Below, one piece after another: positions 1-6,458 of a stretch of 9,332 bases of DNA. Under the pieces are notes generated by a model, which saw nothing but the letters and a program-made list of their open reading frames with translations, did not search any database and was not told the origin of the DNA. The position numbers were made by a program, and so were the translations under genes. Source of the stretch: CAZEZY01 sp964516635 (GTDB lineage: Bacteria; Pseudomonadota; Gammaproteobacteria; Burkholderiales; Burkholderiaceae_C); the NCBI GenBank assembly GCA_964516635.1, contig CAZEZY010000093.1, positions 1 to 9,332 on the forward strand, in the 5' to 3' direction. Each line of letters starts with the position of its first letter. Position 1 is the stretch's first letter.

Positions 1-175
1 CGACAGCAAGACGCTGGACAGCCACCAGGTGATCCGCCGCCGTGGCCTGAGGGTGCTGGAGAACCTCCTGCTGGACCAGGTGCCCGAAGGCGACTACGAG
101 CTGATCGCCCTGCCCCTCAAACTCACACAGGCAGACGCCAGCCCGGTGCGGGCGGTGTTGCGCAATCTGGACTGA
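1..175 (+). CDS. kynB: Arylformamidase (kynurenine formamidase), C-terminal end only
   Basis: The window opens inside this gene. Reading from base 2 gives 57 codons and a TGA ending at 175. The tail contains LENLLLDQVPEGDYELIALP and then DASPVRAVLR, which I recognise as the C-terminus of the KynB-type, metal-dependent arylformamidase. The enzyme hydrolyses N-formyl-L-kynurenine to L-kynurenine and formate in the cytoplasm. The catalytic metal-binding histidines lie in the missing part, so they cannot be checked. The identification is strengthened by kynU starting four bases after the stop and kynA following, which is the kynBUA order known from Burkholderiales. It is partial only because of the window edge; there is no sign of damage. 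Confidence 0.9.
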   Translation, partial: DSKTLDSHQVIRRRGLRVLENLLLDQVPEGDYELIALPLKLTQADASPVRAVLRNLD

Positions 176-179
176 ACGA

Positions 180-1466
180 ATGACGACGACGCTGAACGAC
201 TGCCGGGCCATGGATGCCCAGGACCCCCTTCGCCCCCTTCGCGAGCTGTTCACCCTGCCCGACGGCGTGATCTACCTCGATGGCAATTCGCTGGGGGTAC
301 TGCCCAGGGCCACGCCGGCCCGGGTGGCCGAAGTGGTGCAGCAGGAATGGGGACAAGGGCTGATCCGCAGCTGGAACACAGCCGGCTGGTTTCAGTGGCC
401 ACAGCAGATCGGCGACCGCATCGGCCGGCTGCTGGGCGCAGGCCCGGGCGAAACCGTGGCCACCGACAGCACGTCGGTCAACCTGTTCAAGGTGCTCAGC
501 CTGGCCATGAACCTGATGGAGCGAACCGCCCCCGACAGGCGGGTGCTGATCAGCGAACGCAGCAACTTCCCCACCGACCTGTACATTGCCGAAGCCCTCA
601 GCCGCGAGCGCGGCTGGAGGCTGCAGCTGGTGGACGCCCGCGACCTGCTGGCCCACCTGAGCGCCCAGACCGGCGTGGTGATGCTGACGCACGTGAACTA
701 CCGCACCGGGGCCATGCACGACATGGGTGCCGTGACCGCCGCCGTGCACGGGGCTGGCGCGCAGATGGTCTGGGACCTCGCCCACAGTGCCGGTGCCGTG
801 CCGGTGGACCTGAACGGTGCCGATGCCGACTTTGCCGTGGGCTGCGGCTACAAATACCTCAACGGGGGGCCGGGTGCGCCGGCATTTGCGTGGCTCAACC
901 GACGCCATGCCAAGGCCTTGGGTTCCGACCTGTGGCAACCGCTGGCGGGCTGGTGGGGCCATGCGGCCCCGTTTGCCTTCACGCCCGACTACCAGCCCGC
1001 CGAAGGCATCAATCGCTTTCTGTGCGGCACCCAGCCCATGATCAGCATGGCCGCCCTGGACTGCGGCGTACAGACCGTGCTGGCGGCCGAGCCGCTGGGT
1101 GGCATGGCCGCACTGCGGCGCAAGTCGCTGGCGCTGACCGACCTGTTCATCGAACTGGTGGAGGCGCGCTGTGCCGCCCACGGGCTCACCCTGGTCACGC
1201 CACGCGAGCACCGGCAACGCGGTTCGCAAGTCTGCCTGTCACGGCCGCAAGGGGCTTACGCCATCGTGCAGGCGCTGATCGCGCGTGGCGTGATTGGCGA
1301 CTTCCGCGCGGGCGATGCCCAGCAGCCCGACATCCTGCGCTTCGGCTTCACGCCGCTGTACATCGGTTTTCAAGACGTGTGGCACGCCGTGGAGCACCTG
1401 CGCCAGGTGCTGGAAAGCGGCGAGTGGACGCGGCCCGAATTCAACCGCCAGCAGACGGTGACCTGA
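180..1466 (+). CDS. kynU: Kynureninase
   Basis: This is a PLP-dependent enzyme that cleaves L-kynurenine to anthranilate and L-alanine, the third step of tryptophan catabolism, in the cytoplasm. The 428 residues match the roughly 415-430 usual for bacterial KynU. Visible signatures are YLDGNSLG near residues 32-39, ATDSTSVNLFK near 94-104, SERSNFPTDLY around 125-135 (phosphate and ring contacts), WDLAHSAGA at 198-206 with the cofactor-pairing Asp199, and GYKYLNGGPG at 223-232 with the Schiff-base lysine Lys225. The ATG at 180 lies four bases after the kynB stop and leaves the usual N-terminal distance to the DPL..L...F..PDG.IYLDGNS block. No strong Shine-Dalgarno site precedes it, which suggests translation coupled to kynB. 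It looks intact. Confidence 0.96.
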   Translation: MTTTLNDCRAMDAQDPLRPLRELFTLPDGVIYLDGNSLGVLPRATPARVAEVVQQEWGQGLIRSWNTAGWFQWPQQIGDRIGRLLGAGPGETVATDSTSVNLFKVLSLAMNLMERTAPDRRVLISERSNFPTDLYIAEALSRERGWRLQLVDARDLLAHLSAQTGVVMLTHVNYRTGAMHDMGAVTAAVHGAGAQMVWDLAHSAGAVPVDLNGADADFAVGCGYKYLNGGPGAPAFAWLNRRHAKALGSDLWQPLAGWWGHAAPFAFTPDYQPAEGINRFLCGTQPMISMAALDCGVQTVLAAEPLGGMAALRRKSLALTDLFIELVEARCAAHGLTLVTPREHRQRGSQVCLSRPQGAYAIVQALIARGVIGDFRAGDAQQPDILRFGFTPLYIGFQDVWHAVEHLRQVLESGEWTRPEFNRQQTVT

Positions 1467-1467
1467 C

Positions 1468-1473
1468 AGGAGG
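1468..1473 (+). promoter_or_regulatory. Shine-Dalgarno site AGGAGG for kynA
   Basis: A perfect AGGAGG lies just after the kynU stop, with a five-base spacer to the TTG at 1479. It decides the start of kynA: the next in-frame ATG, at 1554 or later in the conserved part or within the N-terminal extension, has no comparable site. Confidence 0.75.
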
Positions 1474-1478
1474 CGGCC

Positions 1479-2375
1479 TTGAACATCCACCCCGAGAACC
1501 AGCAGGCCAGCACCGTCGGCTGCCCGATGCACAATGCCGGCCGCACTGAGGCCATCGTCCATGAAGAAAAGGCGCAGCTCGACTTCAGCCGCGACATGAG
1601 CTATGGCGACTACCTGCAGCTGGACGCCATCCTGAATGCACAGAAGCCGCTGTCGCCCGACCACAACGAGATGCTGTTCATCGTGCAACACCAGACCAGC
1701 GAACTGTGGATGAAGCTGATGCGGCACGAACTGCAGGCGGCCGTGGCCTGCGTGGCCAGTGACCGGCTGCCGGCGGCGTTCAAGATGCTGGCGCGGGTCA
1801 GCCGCATCATGGAGCAACTGGTGCACGCCTGGGACGTGCTCGCCACCATGACACCGCCCGAATACAGCGCGATCCGGCCGTATCTGGCGCAGTCCAGTGG
1901 TTTCCAGAGCTGGCAGTACCGCTGCATCGAATTTGTGCTGGGCAACAAGAATGCCGCCATGCTCAGGCCGCACGCCCACCGGCCCGACCTGCTCGCCGAG
2001 GTGCAGTCGGCTTACGAGGCCCCATCGCTGTACGACGAAGCGCTGCGCCTGCTGGCCCGGCGCGGCCTGCCGGTGCCTGCCAGCCACACCCGGCGCGACT
2101 GGACGCTGCCCTACCCGGCCAGCGAGGCGGTGGAAGCGGCCTGGCTGCAGGTGTACCGCCAGCCGGAGCGGCACTGGGACCTCTACCAGCTGGGCGAAGA
2201 GCTGACCGACCTCGAAGATGCCTTTCGACTGTGGCGGTTCCGTCACCTGACCACGGTGGAGCGGGTGATCGGGCTCAAGCGCGGCACGGGTGGCACCAGT
2301 GGCACCGGCTACCTGCGCAAGATGCTGGACGTGGTGCTCTTCCCCGAAGTCTGGACACTGCGCACCAGTCTCTGA
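1479..2375 (+). CDS. kynA: Tryptophan 2,3-dioxygenase
   Basis: This is a heme-dependent dioxygenase that opens the indole ring of L-tryptophan to give N-formyl-L-kynurenine, the committing step of the kynurenine pathway. The 298 residues fit bacterial TDO. Visible motifs are LDFSRDMSYGDYL near residue 34-46, IVQHQTSELWMKL at 68-80 with the distal/active-site His71, QYRCIEFVLGNKN at 146-158 with the substrate-carboxylate Arg148, and WRFRHLTTVER at 252-262 with the presumed proximal heme ligand His256. These are followed by the glycine/threonine-rich substrate loop KRGTGGTSGTGYL at 267-279. The start is TTG, chosen because AGGAGG sits five bases upstream and the residues before the conserved core are a plausible short tail. 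It is last in kynBUA, 12 bases after kynU. Its stop faces the stop of the convergent PRPP-synthetase-like gene 10 bases away. Confidence 0.96.
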   Translation: MNIHPENQQASTVGCPMHNAGRTEAIVHEEKAQLDFSRDMSYGDYLQLDAILNAQKPLSPDHNEMLFIVQHQTSELWMKLMRHELQAAVACVASDRLPAAFKMLARVSRIMEQLVHAWDVLATMTPPEYSAIRPYLAQSSGFQSWQYRCIEFVLGNKNAAMLRPHAHRPDLLAEVQSAYEAPSLYDEALRLLARRGLPVPASHTRRDWTLPYPASEAVEAAWLQVYRQPERHWDLYQLGEELTDLEDAFRLWRFRHLTTVERVIGLKRGTGGTSGTGYLRKMLDVVLFPEVWTLRTSL

Positions 2376-2385
2376 GCAGTCAGCG

Positions 2386-3279
2386 TCAGACGTTGGGGCG
2401 CATGCCGTGCAGCGCGTCCGCCAGCGCGGGGGCCATCTGGATCACATTGGTTTCATGGGCGATGCAGTCGGTGCTCCAGATGCCATCGATGCCCGCCTCA
2501 CGCAGGACCTGAAGGGCATCCCCGGCAAACAGGGCATGGGTGACCGCCACATCCACTGTCGCGGCGCCCGCCTCGAGCAGCAGCCGGGCGGCCTGGGCCA
2601 CGGTATGGCCGGTGCTGGCCACATCGTCCAGAATCACCACGGTCTGGCCGCGCCAGTCCCGATCGGGCAATTGAATGACCACCTGGCGATCGCCGTGTCG
2701 GACCTTCCGGCATACCGCTGCCAGATTACCGTGGCGTGCCGCCGCTTGCGCCACCCACTGGGCGGCTTCCTCGTCAGGGCCCAGCAGTATCGCGCCAGGA
2801 CGCTGCCTCGCCACCCAGTCGGCGAGCGCCGGCGCACCGCTGATCACCACCGGACAGGACACCGGCACCGCCTCCTTGAGCGTGGCCACCCGGTGCAGGT
2901 GCGGATCGACGGTAACGACCGCATCGAAGAGGCTGGCGAGAAAACGACCCACGATCCGCTGACTGACCACTTCACCGGGCTGGAATGCGATGTCCTGACG
3001 CATGTAACCCAGATAAGGACACACCAGTGTCAGCCACTGGACGCCCAGCTCTCGGGCGGCCCCAGCCAGCAGCAGCAACTCGACCAGCTTTTCGTTGGGT
3101 TGATGCAATCCCCTGAAAACGATCACCTGATCGGGCAAGCGCGGTGGCAGGCGCAGCCTCAGCTCCCCATCGGGAAAGCGATGTCGGTTGATCAGGGCAA
3201 GCGACCAGCCGCCTTGATCGGCCAGTCGTCTGGCCTCGATGGCCTCATCCTCGAAAGCGAGCAACACCGCATTGGCCAT
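2386..3279 (-). CDS. Divergent ribose-phosphate pyrophosphokinase (PRPP synthetase) family protein
   Basis: Members of this family make PRPP and AMP from ribose 5-phosphate and ATP. At 297 residues it is shorter than class I housekeeping Prs (about 310-320). Motifs seen are RFPDGEL at 34-40, LVCPYLGYMRQD at 85-96 (matches PYxxYxRQD of the ATP site), TVDPHLHRVATL at 123-134 where class I enzymes have TVDLHxxQIQGFF, CRKVRHGDRQV at 190-200 as the flexible catalytic loop with Lys192 and Arg194, and VILDDVASTGHT at 215-226 for the PRPP/ribose-phosphate loop. The loop and the STG variant look more like archaeal-type enzymes than bacterial class I. I therefore call it a paralogue, not the housekeeping prs. 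The ATG has GGAGT seven bases upstream and follows the phosphorylase stop by two bases, so the two are surely cotranscribed. Fold assignment is confident; true PRPP synthesis is inferred. Confidence 0.88.
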   Translation of the reverse strand: MANAVLLAFEDEAIEARRLADQGGWSLALINRHRFPDGELRLRLPPRLPDQVIVFRGLHQPNEKLVELLLLAGAARELGVQWLTLVCPYLGYMRQDIAFQPGEVVSQRIVGRFLASLFDAVVTVDPHLHRVATLKEAVPVSCPVVISGAPALADWVARQRPGAILLGPDEEAAQWVAQAAARHGNLAAVCRKVRHGDRQVVIQLPDRDWRGQTVVILDDVASTGHTVAQAARLLLEAGAATVDVAVTHALFAGDALQVLREAGIDGIWSTDCIAHETNVIQMAPALADALHGMRPNV

Positions 3280-3281
3280 GC

Positions 3282-4874
3282 TCAGAACTCCACAAAGACG
3301 CCCGGCACTTCACCCGCCGAGCCCAGGCGGACCGCCGTGTCGCGATCGGCGGCCTGGCGCGCAAAAGCCAGGTCGGACTGAAAAGCCGCATAAACGCGGT
3401 AGAGCACGTCGCCGACCTGAACAGACTCCCCCAGTTTGCGCATGAGGTCGACACCCGCCCCTTTCACCTTGGGCGCCCCGGCCAGCTGGGCGATCCGGGC
3501 GATCTGGAAGTTGTCGATGCCCGTGACGACACCGTCACGGTCGGCCACGACATCGAAGCTCAGCGAACCCAGGGCCGCCCTCTCCGGATCGAACGGCCTG
3601 GCGCCCTGCGCCTCGATGAGGGCGCGCATCTTCTCGAGGGCACGCCCGGAGTCGAGAATGTCGCGTGCGATGGCATAGCCATCGCCTCCCCGGATGTCGG
3701 GGTCGCACTCGAGCAGGCGCCCGGCGAGCCTCAGCGACTTCTGGCGCAGGTCCTGTGGCGCCAACGGGTGGTTCTGCAGCACCCGCATGACATCGCGAGC
3801 CTCCAGCACGGGACCGATGCCCTGACCAATCGGCTGACGGCCATCGGTGATCACCACATCGAGCGACAGACCCAGCCGGTGAGCCACGTACTCGAACAGA
3901 CGCCGAAGTTTCTGTGCCTCAGGCATGGAGCGCACCTTGGCCGTCGGGCCGATCGGAATGTCGAGGACCAGGTGACTGGAACCGGCCGCCACTTTCTTGC
4001 TCAGGATGGACGCCACCATCTGCCCTGGTGAATCCAGTGACAGCGGACGTTCCACCGAAATCAGCACGTCATCGGCCGGCGACAGATCGGCGGTTCCCCC
4101 CCAGGCCAGGCAGGCCCGGTGATCCCGAACGATCTCGCTCAACCGGTCAAACGGGAGCTCCACATTGGCCAGCACCTCCATGGTGTCGGCGGTACCGGCC
4201 GGCGAGGTGATGGCCCGAGAGGACGTTTTCGGGCACACCATCCCGTGGGCGGCCACGATGGGCACCACCAGCATCGACGTGCGATTGCCGGGAATCCCGC
4301 CGATGCAATGCTTGTCGACCACGAGCCGCTCACGCCAGTCCACCCGTCGGCCGGTGGTGATCATGGCTTCGGTCAGGAAGAACACCTCCTCCCGATCGAG
4401 TTCACCTTGGTGGGTCGCGACCACGAAGGCCGACAGTTCGATCTTGGAATAGCGGTGCTCGGCGATGTCGCGCACGATGGCCTGGAAGTCCTCTCGACCC
4501 AGCCGTTCCCCGTTGATCTTCCGATGGAGAGCGGCAATGGAGGCGGGTGGCTCGGCCTGGGAAATGGAGGCTGGATGGCCTTGATCCACCCCCATCTGGG
4601 CAAAGGCATCGATCGACAGACCGAGTTCGTGACACTGCACGATGCGCGGGTCTGACGTGACATTGAGCGTGGCCAGGATTTTGCGGCCGTTGGCGCGGAC
4701 CTCCACCTTGGAGAGCGCCTGAAAACCTTCGGCGCGGTAGACATCGCAGTCCCGGTGGAGATAGGCCACGTTCTCCTTGTAGGTATCGATGGCCACCGCC
4801 CGCAGGTTCAGGCCACCGCTGGCCGGAACGCCGTCATCATGCGTCTGCCCGGGCGCCGAAATCACGGGATTCAT
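3282..4874 (-). CDS. AMP phosphorylase-like / putative thymidine phosphorylase (archaeal-type, with N-terminal domain)
   Basis: This is a 530-residue nucleoside/nucleotide phosphorylase of the DeoA superfamily. The signature KHCIGGIPGN at 188-197 (phosphate-binding loop) and KTSSRAITSPAGTAD at 216-230 match the archaeal AMP phosphorylase / bacterial 'putative thymidine phosphorylase 2' subfamily, not classic DeoA, which has an STGGVGDK-type loop and about 440 residues. An N-terminal region of roughly residues 20-105 corresponds to the extra domain of AMP phosphorylases. The conserved GGTADLSPADD (259-269) and SKKVAAGSSH (292-301) are likely active-site segments. Characterised archaeal relatives split NMPs with phosphate into a free base and ribose 1,5-bisphosphate. 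The ATG at 4874 is preceded by GAGGG. The gene starts 10 bases after the small upstream gene and ends two bases before the PRPP-synthetase-like gene. Thymidine phosphorolysis is the database-style name; nucleotide phosphorolysis is the better guess from subfamily, though unproven. Confidence 0.9.
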   Translation of the reverse strand: MNPVISAPGQTHDDGVPASGGLNLRAVAIDTYKENVAYLHRDCDVYRAEGFQALSKVEVRANGRKILATLNVTSDPRIVQCHELGLSIDAFAQMGVDQGHPASISQAEPPASIAALHRKINGERLGREDFQAIVRDIAEHRYSKIELSAFVVATHQGELDREEVFFLTEAMITTGRRVDWRERLVVDKHCIGGIPGNRTSMLVVPIVAAHGMVCPKTSSRAITSPAGTADTMEVLANVELPFDRLSEIVRDHRACLAWGGTADLSPADDVLISVERPLSLDSPGQMVASILSKKVAAGSSHLVLDIPIGPTAKVRSMPEAQKLRRLFEYVAHRLGLSLDVVITDGRQPIGQGIGPVLEARDVMRVLQNHPLAPQDLRQKSLRLAGRLLECDPDIRGGDGYAIARDILDSGRALEKMRALIEAQGARPFDPERAALGSLSFDVVADRDGVVTGIDNFQIARIAQLAGAPKVKGAGVDLMRKLGESVQVGDVLYRVYAAFQSDLAFARQAADRDTAVRLGSAGEVPGVFVEF

Positions 4875-4884
4875 CGCACCGCCC

Positions 4885-5178
4885 TCACTGGGGACGTATC
4901 GGGTTGCGCTCGATCACCGCCTGCATGTGGCAGGCGTCGGTGCGCACACGGTTCGCGAGGCCTTCGGGTGAGGTACCGGCCACCTGCCAGCCCTGAGAGA
5001 AAATCTTTTCGCGAATGTCGAGCCGCCGCACGATCTTGACCAGGGCCTCTGCCACACGCTGCATATGGGCCGATGCCAGCGAGAGCTCCCGCGGACAAGC
5101 CTGAAATCCACCCATGGCCAACTGACGCTGAAGCACGCGACGACGTGGGTGGGTTGGAGCGGTCCTCCGGTTTTTCAT
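4885..5178 (-). CDS. Hypothetical 97-residue basic protein upstream of the phosphorylase
   Basis: I do not recognise this protein. It encodes 97 residues with a strongly basic N-terminus (Arg/Lys-rich residues 1-19, including PRRR at 11-14). The rest looks partly helical, with alternating hydrophobic and charged residues around LASAHMQRVAEALVKIVRRL (33-52), and there are cysteines at 28 and 83. No membrane segment, signal peptide or metal-binding cluster is visible. The start is well supported: AGGAG (minus strand, plus positions 5185-5189) sits six bases before the ATG. Its TGA overlaps the ribosome-binding region of the phosphorylase gene and ends 10 bases before that start, suggesting coupled translation. 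The gene lies 50 bases after the monooxygenase stop. A role as a small partner or regulator of the two ribose-phosphate enzymes is possible from position only. Confidence 0.68.
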   Translation of the reverse strand: MKNRRTAPTHPRRRVLQRQLAMGGFQACPRELSLASAHMQRVAEALVKIVRRLDIREKIFSQGWQVAGTSPEGLANRVRTDACHMQAVIERNPIRPQ

Positions 5179-5184
5179 CGATGT

Positions 5185-5189
5185 CTCCT
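5185..5189 (-). promoter_or_regulatory. Shine-Dalgarno site AGGAG for the 97-residue gene
   Basis: On the minus strand CAGGAGACATCG precedes the ATG, placing AGGAG six bases from the start. It fixes this start against the longer in-frame extension that would run back into the monooxygenase gene. Confidence 0.65.
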
Positions 5190-5228
5190 GATCATTGATC
5201 CATTCACCCTCGTTCACACCATAACCGA

Positions 5229-6458
5229 TCAGAGGGGTCGAGGTGGGCCGCCGTACAGCGCAGGCACATCCATGAGTCGCTCTCCCAGGACAGCCATCGC
5301 CGTGTCTCGGGCCCATTTCAGGGGGCCCGAGGCATGAAAGATGCTTCCATTTCGCTGCGAGCGCGCCTGCACCCAGCCACAACGTTTCCATCGCGCCTTC
5401 GCCCAGCGGTCCCAGAGCATCGTCCAGTCTTCCGGTGACACGGGAGGCTCGCTCATCAGTTCACCCAGCGTCCAGGCGTCTTCCAGGGCCATGGCGGCCC
5501 CCTGTGCGAGATAGGGGCGCATCGGATGGGCCGCATCACCCATCAGGGCGACCGAACCGCGAGCCATCTCACCCGGATGCCGGACGGGTGAGCGACCAAA
5601 GAGCGGCCAGAGACGCCAGTCCGAGATCGATTGCAGCACGCGCTGAAGATCACGAGCCACAGGCCCCAGCCGGTCCCTGAGAACGGCTGGGTGGGCTGCG
5701 TGGTCCCAGCCAGCGGGTTCGCCGGGCAACTCGCCATGCACCACCACCACGACATTGAGCCACTCCCCAGACCGGACGGGATAATGGACCGCGTGCATGC
5801 GGCGTCCGAGCCAGGCCACCACCTCGTTCTGCCGCAGATCGTAAGGCAGCGCAGCCATGCGCACCATGCCCCGGTAGGCGAGGTGACCGCTGAAAACCGC
5901 TTCCGGCCCTCCCCACACCTCACGCCGGATCCGGCTCCACAACCCGTCGCAACCGAGCAAGGTCTGAGCCGTCCATGTCTTGCCTGTCAGGGCCTGGACT
6001 TCCACCCCGCTTTCGCCGCTGTCCACCCGCTGTACCGCCTGTCGGAGATGACAGTCGACACCCAGCCGGCCCACCTCGGCCAGGAGAATCCGGTGGAGAT
6101 CTGCCCGGTGGATGGTCGCGTAAGGGGCACCGTGACGCTGCAGGGCCGTCTCACCCAGTCGCAGGCGGCCTTTTTCCTGGCCCGTCGAGGCATCCCGGGC
6201 TCGGAGAACCAGAGGAAACGCCGCCACGTCGTTCAGGGCCGCCTCAAGCCCCCAGTCACGAAGCACGCGGACGGCGTTGGGTCCCAGCTGTATGCCAGCC
6301 CCCACTTCCGAAAACGCTTCGGCCTGCTCGATCAGGTGGATGGGCAGATCGGGCGCCTGTCGGCGCAAGACCAGCGCGGCCGAGAGACCCGCCATCCCCC
6401 CGCCCACCACCACCGCACCCGAGGCTGGACCGGGTGTGTTGTCCGCGCTGTCCGACAT
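5229..6458 (-). CDS. FAD-dependent monooxygenase, class A (salicylate / 3-hydroxybenzoate hydroxylase-like)
   Basis: This is a 409-residue flavoprotein hydroxylase. All three family fingerprints are present: the N-terminal Rossmann GxGxxG as VVGGGMAGLSAAL (17-29), the DG motif as LGCDGLWSRIR (168-178), and the GD motif with the flavin-binding helix as VALMGDAAHPMRPYLAQG (303-320), followed by ALEDAWTL. GAGIQLGPNAVRVL (53-66) is typical of the salicylate hydroxylase / 3-hydroxybenzoate 6-hydroxylase branch. Such enzymes take NAD(P)H and O2 and hydroxylate an aromatic ring in the cytoplasm. The substrate cannot be read from sequence; no ring-cleavage or aromatic-transport gene is beside it. The ATG overlaps the sppA stop by one base (TGATG), so the two are translationally coupled, an unexplained pairing. 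UbiH-like ubiquinone hydroxylases share the fold and are a less likely alternative. Confidence 0.9.
   Translation of the reverse strand: MSDSADNTPGPASGAVVVGGGMAGLSAALVLRRQAPDLPIHLIEQAEAFSEVGAGIQLGPNAVRVLRDWGLEAALNDVAAFPLVLRARDASTGQEKGRLRLGETALQRHGAPYATIHRADLHRILLAEVGRLGVDCHLRQAVQRVDSGESGVEVQALTGKTWTAQTLLGCDGLWSRIRREVWGGPEAVFSGHLAYRGMVRMAALPYDLRQNEVVAWLGRRMHAVHYPVRSGEWLNVVVVVHGELPGEPAGWDHAAHPAVLRDRLGPVARDLQRVLQSISDWRLWPLFGRSPVRHPGEMARGSVALMGDAAHPMRPYLAQGAAMALEDAWTLGELMSEPPVSPEDWTMLWDRWAKARWKRCGWVQARSQRNGSIFHASGPLKWARDTAMAVLGERLMDVPALYGGPPRPL

Noticed and set aside
123..1229. Long minus-strand open frame of 368 codons opposite kynU
   Set aside because: It is antisense to a clear kynureninase; the translation is rich in Gly/His/Gln/Arg in the way GC-rich shadow frames are, with no family motif.
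2371..2390. Inverted repeat TCTGA...TCAGA between kynA and the convergent gene as a terminator
   Set aside because: Five-base stem with a ten-base loop and no T-run; the symmetry comes largely from the two facing TGA stop codons.
3282..4874. Ordinary DeoA thymidine phosphorylase
   Set aside because: It has about 90 extra N-terminal residues and KHCIGGIPGN/KTSSRAITSPAGTAD signatures of the AMP phosphorylase-like subfamily; no deoBCD-type neighbours.
5229..6458. Kynurenine 3-monooxygenase, suggested by the nearby kyn operon
   Set aside because: The motifs around residues 53-66 and the C-terminal part fit salicylate/3-hydroxybenzoate hydroxylases; the gene is on the other strand in a different operon and lacks the KMO-type C-terminal membrane region.
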